DNA from: CADCVW01 sp964251385
GTDB lineage: Bacteria; Pseudomonadota; Alphaproteobacteria; Sphingomonadales; Sphingomonadaceae
Assembly: GCA_964251385.1 (NCBI GenBank)
Contig: CAXUJK010000002.1
Location: 682,001-746,000, forward strand
Direction: 5' to 3'
Length of the DNA stretch: 64,000 nt
This document shows, in pieces, positions 33,961-42,503 of this stretch (positions within the stretch are counted from its first letter, which is position 1; every line of letters starts with the position of its first letter). The notes below the pieces were generated by a model, which saw nothing but the letters and a program-made list of their open reading frames with translations, was not told the DNA's origin and searched no databases. A program made the position numbers and the translations under genes.

Positions 33961-34209
33961 ATGGCTTCATGGACGATCCGAGCCGAGTATGATCCCGAGG
34001 CGCAGGTCTGGTATTCGATCGTCGGCGACATTCCGGGTCTCGCTGCGGACGGAGAGACCCTGGAGAAGCTGGCCGCCAAAGCCGGCGTGATGCTGCCGGA
34101 CCTGCTTGAAATCCACGCCGACGATATCGTCGACAAGAGCCGCCTGTCAGGCCCGCACAGCATCCGCATCATCGCCCATCACGAGCGTGAATTCGCCGTC
34201 GCCGCCTGA
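33961..34209 (+). CDS. HicB-like (DUF1902) antitoxin
   Basis: 82 residues. The sequence SWTIRAEYDPEAQVWYSIVGDIPGLAADGETLEKL is the partial RNase-H-like fold of HicB/DUF1902 antitoxins. The C-terminus lacks the extra DNA-binding domain of full HicB. It sits three bases upstream of the HicA-like toxin, the usual order for DUF1902 pairs. Antitoxin would bind and neutralise HicA. Confidence 0.82.
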   Translation: MASWTIRAEYDPEAQVWYSIVGDIPGLAADGETLEKLAAKAGVMLPDLLEIHADDIVDKSRLSGPHSIRIIAHHEREFAVAA

Positions 34210-34212
34210 GCG

Positions 34213-34410
34213 ATGGCGCGCGGCTACACCGAGCAGCTCAGAGCATTGCTCCTCAAGCACGGGTGCGTCCGCGTCCGTTCGGGCAAGGGTGATCACGAAG
34301 TCTGGCGTTGTCCCAAAGCGGAGCGTCCGGTCGTCGTGGACGGCAAGATGATGTCGCGGCATACGGCCAACACCGTGCTCAAGCAGGCTGGTATTGCGGC
34401 GAAGCTGTAG
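34213..34410 (+). CDS. HicA-like mRNA interferase toxin
   Basis: 65 residues, dsRBD-like HicA fold: the opening YTEQLRALLLKHGCVRVR, then SGKGDHEVWRC with the catalytic histidine in the GKGDHE motif, and MMSRHTANTVLKQAGI at the C-terminus. HicA enzymes cut mRNA independently of ribosomes. Begins three bases after the antitoxin stop, so co-translated with it. The pair lies inside the sdh operon. Confidence 0.85.
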   Translation: MARGYTEQLRALLLKHGCVRVRSGKGDHEVWRCPKAERPVVVDGKMMSRHTANTVLKQAGIAAKL

Positions 34411-34558
34411 GTGCACGACAAGCGAGTACCGCGCTTGCCTCCAGCGTCGCCGATCCCCTCAGCTTAACCGGACGTCGACGGTGCAATCCATGTGACAGAA
34501 CGTGGTTGTCCGCCCGCACGGCGCGCCCTAAGTCAAATGCTCGACACAAGGTGACACG

Positions 34559-35344
34559 ATGGCCGAATTCTTCCTTCCCGCCAACAGCCGCATCAACAAC
34601 AAGCCGCGCAAGCATCAGGCGGCGGACGGGGCGGTCAACATCAAGATGTTCCGCGTCTACCGCTACGATCCGGAGGAGGGCGGCAATCCGCGCTACGACA
34701 CGTTCGCGGTCGACCTCGACGAATGCGGGCCGATGGTGCTGGACGCGCTCATCAAGATCAAAGCGACGCAGGACCCGTCGCTGACCTTTCGACGGTCGTG
34801 CCGCGAGGGCATTTGCGGGTCGTGCTCGATGAACATCGACGGGACGAACACGCTGGCCTGCACGCAGGCGATCGGCGACATCAAGGGCGAGGTGCGGATC
34901 ACGCCGCTGCCGCACATGGACGTCGTCAAGGACCTGGTCCCCGACTTCACGCACTTCTACGCGCAATACGCGTCGATCAAGCCATGGCTGCAGACCGTCA
35001 CGCCCGCGCCGTCCGACAAGGAACGGCTGCAATCGCCCGAGGACCGCGCGCAGCTCGACGGATTGTACGAGTGCATCCTATGCGCCTGCTGTTCGTCTTC
35101 GTGCCCCTCCTACTGGTGGAACTCCGATCGCTTCCTGGGGCCGGCGATCCTGTTGCAGGCCTATCGCTGGCTCGCCGATAGCCGCGACGAGATGACGGGC
35201 GAGCGCCTCGACGAACTCGAGGACCCGTTCCGTCTCTATCGCTGCCACACGATTATGAACTGCGCCAACGTGTGCCCTAAGGGCCTGAACCCAGCCAAGG
35301 CGATCGCGGAAACCAAGAAGATGCTGGTCGAACGCGCGGTCTGA
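34559..35344 (+). CDS. sdhB: Succinate dehydrogenase iron-sulfur subunit SdhB
   Basis: 261 residues. The 2Fe-2S ligands are in SCREGICGSCSMNIDGTNTLAC, and the 4Fe-4S and 3Fe-4S ligands in CILCACCSSSCPSYWW and CHTIMNCANVCPKGLNP. Transfers electrons from SdhA to quinone. It is 148 bases after the HicA toxin. If the sdhC promoter no longer reaches it efficiently, a promoter within 34411-34558 is needed; I see no clear one. Confidence 0.97.
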   Translation: MAEFFLPANSRINNKPRKHQAADGAVNIKMFRVYRYDPEEGGNPRYDTFAVDLDECGPMVLDALIKIKATQDPSLTFRRSCREGICGSCSMNIDGTNTLACTQAIGDIKGEVRITPLPHMDVVKDLVPDFTHFYAQYASIKPWLQTVTPAPSDKERLQSPEDRAQLDGLYECILCACCSSSCPSYWWNSDRFLGPAILLQAYRWLADSRDEMTGERLDELEDPFRLYRCHTIMNCANVCPKGLNPAKAIAETKKMLVERAV

Positions 35345-35349
35345 TCTGT

Positions 35350-35439
35350 TACGTCATCCCAGCGCATGCTGGGATCTCAGCGGCCTGTGATTGCTGCAGT
35401 CGAAGCTACCTGAGATCCAGCCTGCGCCGGGATGACGTA
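35350..35439. repeat. Palindromic intergenic repeat after sdhB
   Basis: Left arm 35350-35379 (TACGTCATCCCAGCG...GATCTCA) and right arm 35411-35439 are near-perfect inverse copies with one indel and two mismatches, separated by 31 bases. It is a second repeat family, different from the one at 12461. The right arm provides a spurious ATG at 35432 that would extend the next gene; I did not use it. Confidence 0.82.
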
Positions 35440-35467
35440 TGTGCGCGGGCTTGCTAACCGCACGCCG

Positions 35468-35914
35468 ATGCACCCCAATATCCGCCACGAACCCGATCCC
35501 GACCATCCCGGCTGGTGGACGTGGGACACGGTCGATCCCCCGCGCTACAGCGCGACACTGGGAAAACTGCTCGTCCAGCCCGCGGGTCCCGGCCGCGCGC
35601 GGTGTCGGATCTTTCCGGGCGTCGTGCAGAGCAACGTCAACGACACCGTGCACGGCGGCGCGATCCTGAACTTCGTGGACATGGCGTTCTTCGCAGGGGG
35701 GCACATGGCCGGCTTCGACAATCCCACCGCGGTGACGCTCGACACGTCCGTGCAGTTCGTCGGCGCGGGACGGCTGGGCGTGCCGCTCGACGCGGAGGTC
35801 GAGCTGCTGCGCGAGACGGGGCGGCTCGCATTCCTTCGCGGTCTCGTCGTGCAGGAAGGCGCGACGATCGCGGCGTTCAGCGGCACGTTGCGAAAAACGA
35901 CGCGGCCCGCGTGA
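35468..35914 (+). CDS. PaaI-type hotdog thioesterase
   Basis: 148 residues from the ATG at 35468, chosen because upstream sequence is the palindromic repeat. The hotdog core motif is VNDTVHGGAILNFVDMAFFAGG, with the active-site Asp, followed by TLDTSVQFVGAGRLG. It should hydrolyse acyl-CoA thioesters. Its stop overlaps the GTG of the ZapE-like gene. Confidence 0.82.
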   Translation: MHPNIRHEPDPDHPGWWTWDTVDPPRYSATLGKLLVQPAGPGRARCRIFPGVVQSNVNDTVHGGAILNFVDMAFFAGGHMAGFDNPTAVTLDTSVQFVGAGRLGVPLDAEVELLRETGRLAFLRGLVVQEGATIAAFSGTLRKTTRPA

Positions 35915-37017
35915 CGACGGTCGCCGGGCGTTATCGCGAGCTCGTCGCCCGCGGCGAGCTGCGCGCGGACCCCGATCAGGAAGCGGCCGCGGCCGCGCTC
36001 GGTCTGCTCGAGCAAAGCCTGGAAGCGCCCGAGCCGAGCCTGTTCGCCCGCCTCCTGCGCCGCAGGCCCGCGGCACCGTGCGGCATCTATCTGTGGGGCG
36101 GCGTCGGACGCGGCAAATCGATGCTGATGGACCTGGCGTACGACGCGATCGCGGTTCTGCCCAAGCGCCGCGTCCATTTCCATGAGTTCATGATCGAGGT
36201 GCACGCGCGCCTCCGGACTGCCCGGCAGACGGGTGACGGCGATCCCGTGCCCGCGGTGGTCGAGGCGATCGCGGCGGAAGCGCGCCTGCTGGCGTTCGAC
36301 GAGATGGCGATCGACAACAGCGCGGACGCGATGATACTGTCGCGGCTGTTCGCGCGGCTGCTGGACGCGGGCGTGACGGTGGTGACGACGTCCAACCGCC
36401 CGCCGACCGATCTCTACAAGGACGGGTTGAACCGCGAACTGTTCCTGCCGTTCGTGGCGCTGCTGCAGTCGCGCATGACCGTGCTCGGGCTCAACGGGCC
36501 GAGTGACTATCGGCTGGAGCGATTGGCGGGCCTGCCGAGCTGGCACGTCCCCAATGGCGCGGCGGCGACCGCGGCCTTGTCCGAAACGTTCTTCAAGGCG
36601 ACCGACTACCCGCCCGACGATCGCGCCAACGTGCCCGCGGAGGACCTCGACGTCGGCGGCGGGCGCACGCTGCACGTGCCCAAAAGCCTGAAGGGGGTGG
36701 CCGTCTTCTCGTTCAAGCGTCTGTGTGGCGAGGCCCGGGGCGCGGCGGATTATCTGGCGATCGCGCGCCGGTTCCACACGGTCCTGATCGTCGGCATCCC
36801 CGTGCTGACCCCGGAGAACCGCAACGAGGCCGCGCGCTTCGTGACGCTGATCGATGCGTTGTACGAACACAGGGTCAAGCTGTTCGCCGCAGCCGACGCG
36901 GAACCGGACGCGCTCTACGTCGCGGGCACGGGCGCGTTCGAGTTCGCGCGCACCGCGTCGCGGTTGATGGAGATGCGGAGCGCCGAGTATCTGGCGGCGG
37001 GGCACGGCGCGGGCTAG
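35911..37017 (+). CDS. zapE: ZapE/AFG1-family ATPase
   Basis: 368 residues from a GTG overlapping the thioesterase stop (GTGA). P-loop GGVGRGKSMLMD at about residue 60, RRVHFHEFMIEVHARL, Walker B LLAFDEMAIDNSADAMIL, and the family motif TSNRPPTDLYKDGLNRELFLPF. Bacterial ZapE modulates Z-ring constriction; mitochondrial AFG1/LACE1 helps degrade or handle respiratory-complex proteins. Its place between sdhB and mdh is common in alphaproteobacteria. Confidence 0.9.
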   Translation: MTTVAGRYRELVARGELRADPDQEAAAAALGLLEQSLEAPEPSLFARLLRRRPAAPCGIYLWGGVGRGKSMLMDLAYDAIAVLPKRRVHFHEFMIEVHARLRTARQTGDGDPVPAVVEAIAAEARLLAFDEMAIDNSADAMILSRLFARLLDAGVTVVTTSNRPPTDLYKDGLNRELFLPFVALLQSRMTVLGLNGPSDYRLERLAGLPSWHVPNGAAATAALSETFFKATDYPPDDRANVPAEDLDVGGGRTLHVPKSLKGVAVFSFKRLCGEARGAADYLAIARRFHTVLIVGIPVLTPENRNEAARFVTLIDALYEHRVKLFAAADAEPDALYVAGTGAFEFARTASRLMEMRSAEYLAAGHGAG

Positions 37018-37078
37018 CCGTGGGCAAACCGCGCGGCTAAGCGGATGCCTTTCCCCACCCCCGAGGATTACGTCCGAC

Positions 37079-38041
37079 ATGGCCCGCCCAAAGATCGCTC
37101 TCATCGGTTCCGGAATGATCGGCGGCACGCTCGCGCATCTCGCCGCGATGCGCGAGTTGGGCGACATCGTGCTGTTCGACATTGCGGAAGGCGTGCCGCA
37201 GGGCAAGGCGCTCGACATCGCGCAATCGGGGCCGGTCGACGGGTTCGACGCCAAGATGTCGGGGGCGACCGATTACGCCGACATCGCGGGCGCGGACGTG
37301 TGCATCGTCACCGCGGGGATCGCGCGCAAGCCCGGCATGAGCCGCGACGACCTGATCGCGACCAATCTGAAGGTCATGAAGGCGGTCGGCGAGGGCATCG
37401 CCAAGCATGCCCCGAACGCGTTCGTCATCTGCATCACCAACCCGCTCGACGCGATGGTCTGGGCACTACGGGAATTCTCGCAGCTGCCTCACCACATGGT
37501 CGTCGGCATGGCGGGCGTCCTCGACAGCGCCCGCTTCCGTCATTTTCTGGCGGACGAGTTCAAGGTCTCTGTCGAGGACGTCACCGCGTTCGTGCTCGGC
37601 GGACATGGCGACACGATGGTGCCGATCGTCGAATATTCGACCGTCGCCGGCATTCCGATCCCCGACCTCATCAAGATGGGCTGGAGCACCCAGGAGAAGA
37701 TCGACGCCATCGTCACCCGCACCCGCGGCGGCGGCGGCGAGATCGTCGCGTTGCTCAAGACCGGCAGCGCCTTCTACGCCCCCGCCGCGAGCGCGATCGC
37801 GATGGCGGAGAGCTTCCTCAAGGACAAAAAACGCGTCCTCCCCGCCGCCGCCAACCTGACCGGGCAGTACGGACAGGACGACCTCTACGTCGGCGTCCCC
37901 GTCGTGATCGGCGCGGGCGGGGTGGAGCGCATCGTGGAGATTGAACTGAACGATGCGGCGCGCGCCAACTTCGACACATCGGTCGCGGCGGTGAAGGAAT
38001 TGCTCGAAGTCTGCCGTGGGATCGATCCCACGCTGGCTTGA
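37079..38041 (+). CDS. mdh: Malate dehydrogenase
   Basis: 320 residues, lactate-dehydrogenase-like malate dehydrogenase. ALIGSGMIGGTLAHLA nucleotide motif with an Asp ending beta-2 (VLFDIAEG) for NAD, substrate Arg in ARKPGMSRDDLIATN, and catalytic His in FVLGGHGDTMVP. Oxidises malate to oxaloacetate. Followed by an unrelated secreted protein and then sucD. Confidence 0.97.
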   Translation: MARPKIALIGSGMIGGTLAHLAAMRELGDIVLFDIAEGVPQGKALDIAQSGPVDGFDAKMSGATDYADIAGADVCIVTAGIARKPGMSRDDLIATNLKVMKAVGEGIAKHAPNAFVICITNPLDAMVWALREFSQLPHHMVVGMAGVLDSARFRHFLADEFKVSVEDVTAFVLGGHGDTMVPIVEYSTVAGIPIPDLIKMGWSTQEKIDAIVTRTRGGGGEIVALLKTGSAFYAPAASAIAMAESFLKDKKRVLPAAANLTGQYGQDDLYVGVPVVIGAGGVERIVEIELNDAARANFDTSVAAVKELLEVCRGIDPTLA

Positions 38042-38067
38042 CCGCGACCGTTCAAGAAGGGGTAAGC

Positions 38068-38694
38068 ATGATCGTACGTCTGACCGCGATGGCGGCAGTT
38101 CTTTTGTCGGCATCCGCATCGGCGCAGAACGGAGCCGTCTGGTCCGACGGGCCCGGCCGCCTGACCACGCTGCAATTCGCCGGCGGGGAGGCAAGCCCGC
38201 CGGCCGCGGTCGATCGCGACCCGTCCGAGATGGTCCGGCTGTTCAAGCAACTCTGCCTCGACACCGCGAACGATCCGGCTGCCATCGCGGCATCGGCGGC
38301 TAGGGTCGTGCCCCCGCTGACCGCCAACCCGTACACCATACCCGCGACGAAGAAGTCGGGACCGATCGAACTCGGCATCTGGCAGGGGAATGGGCTGGTC
38401 GTCTCCCGGACCGGAGGCTTTTTCGCGGCACCCTCGGCGCAGTGCAACATGACGTTCTACGTGAACACGCTGCCGGATTTGCCGACCACGATCGCTGCCC
38501 TGAACGCGAGCTTGGGATCGCCGACGAACGCCGCGGACGCGGTCAAGAAGAACGGCAAGCCCAACAAGACCTACCGCGCAAACTGGGTGGCCGCCAACGG
38601 CTACCTCGTCGACGCGCAGATCATCCGTGGCAGCCAGTTCATGACCGGCAACCGGGTGCAACTTATTTCCAGATCGAAAGGGAAGACGCGCTGA
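38068..38694 (+). CDS. Secreted protein of unknown function between mdh and sucD
   Basis: 208 residues with a good RBS (AAGAAGGGG) and a signal peptide (MIVRLTAMAAVLLSASASAQ, cleavage after ASA). The mature protein contains two cysteines (KQLCLD and SAQCNM) and a KKNGKPNKTYRANW stretch. No domain recognised. Its stop overlaps the sucD ATG (TGATG), so it is translationally coupled to a central metabolic gene. In many bacteria sucC occupies this place. It may be a periplasmic passenger gene. Confidence 0.75.
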   Translation: MIVRLTAMAAVLLSASASAQNGAVWSDGPGRLTTLQFAGGEASPPAAVDRDPSEMVRLFKQLCLDTANDPAAIAASAARVVPPLTANPYTIPATKKSGPIELGIWQGNGLVVSRTGGFFAAPSAQCNMTFYVNTLPDLPTTIAALNASLGSPTNAADAVKKNGKPNKTYRANWVAANGYLVDAQIIRGSQFMTGNRVQLISRSKGKTR

Positions 38695-39578
38695 TGTCCA
38701 TCCTCGTCAACGCGAACACGCGTGTCATCACCCAGGGCATGACCGGGGAGACCGGCACGTTCCACACGCAGCAGGCGCTCGCTTACGGCACCAAGATGGT
38801 CGGAGGTGTCACGCCGGGCAAAGGCGGGACGACGCACATCGACCTGCCCGTGTTCGACACCGTGGCCGAGGCGGTCGCCAAGACGGGGGCGGATGCCTCC
38901 GTCGTGTACGTGCCGCCGCCGTTCGCCGCGGACTCGATCCTTGAGGCGATCGACGCGGGCGTGCCGCTGATCGTGTGCATTACCGAAGGCATCCCGGTGC
39001 TGGACATGGTCAAGGTCAAGCGCGCTCTTTCCGGCTCCAAGTCGCGGCTGATTGGGCCGAACTGCCCGGGTGTGCTCACCCCGGGCGAATGCAAGATCGG
39101 CATCATGCCGGGCTCGATTTTCTCCAAAGGCAGCGTCGGCGTCGTGTCGCGGTCGGGGACGCTGACCTACGAAGCGGTGCATCAGACGACGATGGCGGGG
39201 CTCGGTCAGACGACCGCGGTCGGGATCGGCGGCGATCCGGTCAACGGGACCAACTTCGTCGACGTGCTCGAACTGTTCCTGGCGGACGAGGCGACGCAGT
39301 CGATCATCATGATCGGCGAGATCGGCGGATCGGCGGAAGAGGACGGCGCGCAGTTCCTAGCGGACGAAGCCAAACGCGGGCGCAGCAAACCGGTCGTCGG
39401 CTTCATCGCGGGCCTCACCGCGCCTCCGGGCCGTCGCATGGGCCATGCTGGCGCGATCGTGTCGGGCGGCAAGGGCGGCGCGCCCGAGAAGATCGCGGCT
39501 ATGGAGGCGGCAGGCGTGACGATCAGCCAAAGCCCGGCGGAGTTGGGAACGACCTTGGCGGCTCTGCTCAAGGGCTGA
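38694..39578 (+). CDS. sucD: Succinyl-CoA synthetase alpha subunit
   Basis: 294 residues. GMTGETGTFHTQQALAYG CoA-binding motif, IGPNCPGVLTPGECKIGIMPG, and the phosphohistidine in RRMGHAGAIVSGG. Works with the beta subunit SucC, which is not encoded in the window. Overlaps the upstream secreted-protein gene by one base. Confidence 0.96.
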   Translation: MSILVNANTRVITQGMTGETGTFHTQQALAYGTKMVGGVTPGKGGTTHIDLPVFDTVAEAVAKTGADASVVYVPPPFAADSILEAIDAGVPLIVCITEGIPVLDMVKVKRALSGSKSRLIGPNCPGVLTPGECKIGIMPGSIFSKGSVGVVSRSGTLTYEAVHQTTMAGLGQTTAVGIGGDPVNGTNFVDVLELFLADEATQSIIMIGEIGGSAEEDGAQFLADEAKRGRSKPVVGFIAGLTAPPGRRMGHAGAIVSGGKGGAPEKIAAMEAAGVTISQSPAELGTTLAALLKG

Positions 39579-39635
39579 CGCGCGCGCGTCAAACCTTTAG
39601 GGTCCTTGTCGACGCAGGCGTAGAGTAGCACGACC

Positions 39636-42494
39636 ATGGACATCTTCGGCGACACCGAACACCAAGCCGGCCCGAGCTGGGCGCGCGACAACTGGCCGTT
39701 GTCGGAACTCGACGCGATCAACGTCGGGCTCGATCCGACGCAGCAGGAATTGGCCAAGCTCCCGGAGAAGTCTGTCCTGAGCGTAGCCGAAGGGGCCAAG
39801 GCGGTCGCCACGGCTACGGGCGCGAGCAAGTCCGAAGTCGAACAGGCCGCGTCCGACTCCATCCGCGCAATGATGCTCATCCGCACGTACCGCGTGCGCG
39901 GGCACCTCGCGGCCGATCTCGACCCTCTCGGCCTCATGCAACGCCAGTTGCCCGCCGACCTGACATCCGAATATCACGGCTTCGAAGGCGAGGCCTGCGA
40001 CCGCAAGGTCTTTCTGGGCGGCGCGCTCGGCTTCCAGACCGCGACCGTCAACGAACTCGTCGCGACGCTGCGTGCCAACTATTGCGGGCAGGTCGGCCTC
40101 GAATACATGCACATCAACGACATCGAGGAGCGTCGTTTCCTCCAGGACCGCATGGAAGGGGTGGACAAGGGACCCGCCTTCACCCCCGAGGGCAAGCAGG
40201 CGATCCTGGCCAAGGTGATCGAAGGCGAGCAGTGGGAGAAATTCCTCGCGCGCAAATATGTCGGGACCAAGCGCTTCGGCCTCGACGGCGGCGAATCAAT
40301 GATTCCGGCATTGGAAGCCGTCATCAAATATGGCGGCCAGTACGGGGTGGAAGAGATCGTCTTCGGCATGGCCCACCGTGGCCGCCTCAACGTCCTGGCA
40401 AATGTCATGGGCAAGCCCTACCGCGCGATCTTCAACGAGTTCGCGGGCGGCGCGACCAACCCGGCGGACGTCGGCGGGTCGGGCGACGTCAAGTACCATC
40501 TGGGCACTTCGACCGACCGCGAGTTCGAGGGGGTCAAGGTCCACATGTCCCTCGTCCCTAACCCGAGCCATCTGGAGGCCGCGGACCCGGTCGTCATCGG
40601 CAAGGTCCGAGCAATCCAGACGATCAAGGGCGACCGCGAACACAAGCAGGTCCTCCCCGTCATCCTCCACGGTGACGCCGCGATGGCAGGGCAGGGGGTT
40701 GTCTGGGAATGTTTCGGCTTCTCGGGCGTCAAGGGCTACAACACGGGCGGTACGATCCACTTCGTCATCAACAACCAGGTCGGGTTCACGACCTCGCCCC
40801 AGTTTGCGCGGTCTTCGCCATACCCATCGGACGTCGCCAAAGGCGTCCAAGCTCCGATCCTGCATGTCAACGGGGACCATCCCGAGGCCGTGACCTTCGC
40901 GTGCAAGCTGGCGATCGACTACCGCCAGCGCTTCGGCCGCGACATCGTCATCGACATGTGGTGCTACCGCAGGTTCGGCCACAACGAGGGCGACGAGCCA
41001 AGCTTCACGCAACCAGTTATGTACGCCGAGATCCGCCAGCATCCGCCTGTGTCCGAACAGTACGGCGCGCGGCTGATCAAGGAAGGCGTCGTCGACCAGG
41101 CCTGGATCGACGCAAAGGTCGCGAGCTTCACCGCGCTTCTCGAGGACGAATTCACCGCCGGCGCCAACTATCTGCCCAACAAGGCGGATTGGTTCGAAGG
41201 CCGCTGGGCCGGACTTAACAGGCCGCTGGAGCCCGACACGGCCAGGCGCAACATCGACACGGGCGTTTCCGAGGAGGATTTCAAAGCGTTAGGGGCGACG
41301 CTTACGACCGTCCCGGAGGGTTTGGGCATCCACAAGACGCTCGCCCGCATCATCGAAGCCAAGCGCGCCATGTTCGACACCGGCGAGGGTTTCGACTGGG
41401 CGACCGCCGAAGCGCTCGCGTTCGGGACGATCATGCAGACGGGCTACAACGTCCGCCTGTCCGGCCAGGACTCGGGCCGTGGCACGTTCAGCCAGCGCCA
41501 CTCCGTTTGGCTCGATCAGCTGTCGGGCACACGTTTCGTGCCTTTGCAACAGGTTGAAGGCGGACGCTTCGAAGTCCTCGACAGCCCGCTGTCCGAATTC
41601 GGCGTACTCGGCTTCGAATACGGTTACGCGATCGCCGATCCCAAGACCCTCGTCCTATGGGAAGCGCAGTTCGGCGATTTCGCGAACGGTGCCCAAGTCA
41701 TGATCGACCAGTTCATCGCCGCGGGCGAGGCGAAATGGTTGCGCGCCAATGGCTTGGTTATGCTTCTTCCGCACGGGTACGAAGGGCAGGGACCGGAACA
41801 CAGTTCCGCCCGGCTCGAACGCTACCTTCAGCTTTGCGCGGAGGACAATCTGCAAGTCGCCAACTGCACCACCCCCGCGAATTATTTCCACATCCTGCGT
41901 CGTCAGATGATGCGCCCATTCCGCAAGCCTCTCGTCATGATGACGCCTAAGTCGCTGCTGCGGCACAAGGCGGCGGTGTCGCCGATGCGCGACTTTCTGG
42001 GCGACAGCCACTTCAAGCGCATCCTGTCCGATCCGACGCCGCCCGCGGATGCAGACATCAGGCGGTTGGTCTTGTGCTCGGGCAAGCTCGCCTACGACCT
42101 CATCGAAGCCAGGGACAAAGGAGAGGACAAGGATGTCTCCATCCTGCGCCTGGAGCAGCTTTATCCGTTCCCCACCGAGCCCCTGATCAAGCGATTGTCT
42201 GCAATGACAAATCTGGAAAAGGTCGTCTGGGCGCAGGAGGAACCGCGCAACAACGGAGCCTGGTCCTTCGTCGATCCGTTCATCGAGGAAGCACTGGGCA
42301 AGGCAGGCGTGAAGCCGCAGCGCGCGAGCTACACGGGGCGATCGGCGTCCGCATCGCCCGCCACCGGACTTGCCAAGCGCCACGCGACGGAACAAGCCGC
42401 TCTGATCGCGGCGGCGCTCGGGCAGGACAGTGTGGCCGACGCGGTCGCGCCCGCGATCAAGACGGTCAAGTCCGCAGGCTCCGCCGCAAGCTAG
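39636..42494 (+). CDS. sucA: 2-oxoglutarate dehydrogenase E1 component
   Basis: 952 residues. TPP-dependent decarboxylase: YRVRGHLAADLDPLGL, FGMAHRGRLNVLAN, the TPP/Mg motif HGDAAMAGQG, NNQVGFTT, FSQRHSVW, and PHGYEGQGPEHSSARLERYL. The N-terminal linker near residues 43-54 (EKSVLSVAEGAKA) is encoded by a sequence resembling a genomic repeat (39774-39793). Followed nine bases later by sucB. Confidence 0.97.
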   Translation: MDIFGDTEHQAGPSWARDNWPLSELDAINVGLDPTQQELAKLPEKSVLSVAEGAKAVATATGASKSEVEQAASDSIRAMMLIRTYRVRGHLAADLDPLGLMQRQLPADLTSEYHGFEGEACDRKVFLGGALGFQTATVNELVATLRANYCGQVGLEYMHINDIEERRFLQDRMEGVDKGPAFTPEGKQAILAKVIEGEQWEKFLARKYVGTKRFGLDGGESMIPALEAVIKYGGQYGVEEIVFGMAHRGRLNVLANVMGKPYRAIFNEFAGGATNPADVGGSGDVKYHLGTSTDREFEGVKVHMSLVPNPSHLEAADPVVIGKVRAIQTIKGDREHKQVLPVILHGDAAMAGQGVVWECFGFSGVKGYNTGGTIHFVINNQVGFTTSPQFARSSPYPSDVAKGVQAPILHVNGDHPEAVTFACKLAIDYRQRFGRDIVIDMWCYRRFGHNEGDEPSFTQPVMYAEIRQHPPVSEQYGARLIKEGVVDQAWIDAKVASFTALLEDEFTAGANYLPNKADWFEGRWAGLNRPLEPDTARRNIDTGVSEEDFKALGATLTTVPEGLGIHKTLARIIEAKRAMFDTGEGFDWATAEALAFGTIMQTGYNVRLSGQDSGRGTFSQRHSVWLDQLSGTRFVPLQQVEGGRFEVLDSPLSEFGVLGFEYGYAIADPKTLVLWEAQFGDFANGAQVMIDQFIAAGEAKWLRANGLVMLLPHGYEGQGPEHSSARLERYLQLCAEDNLQVANCTTPANYFHILRRQMMRPFRKPLVMMTPKSLLRHKAAVSPMRDFLGDSHFKRILSDPTPPADADIRRLVLCSGKLAYDLIEARDKGEDKDVSILRLEQLYPFPTEPLIKRLSAMTNLEKVVWAQEEPRNNGAWSFVDPFIEEALGKAGVKPQRASYTGRSASASPATGLAKRHATEQAALIAAALGQDSVADAVAPAIKTVKSAGSAAS
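39774..39793. repeat. Half-repeat inside the sucA linker
   Basis: GTCCTGAGCGTAGCCGAAGG matches, from memory, the conserved arm of a widespread sphingomonad intergenic repeat. Here it is in frame in the poorly conserved linker between the E2/E3-contact N-terminus and the catalytic core of SucA, encoding SVLSVAEG. Confidence 0.5.
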
Positions 42495-42503
42495 GATCAG
42501 AAT

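Noticed and set aside
35432..35467. Upstream ATG for the thioesterase
   Set aside because: It lies inside the right arm of the palindromic repeat; the ATG at 35468 begins the family-like sequence.
38694..39578. A fused SucCD
   Set aside because: The protein has only alpha-subunit length and motifs; no ATP-grasp beta-subunit sequence occurs in or near it.
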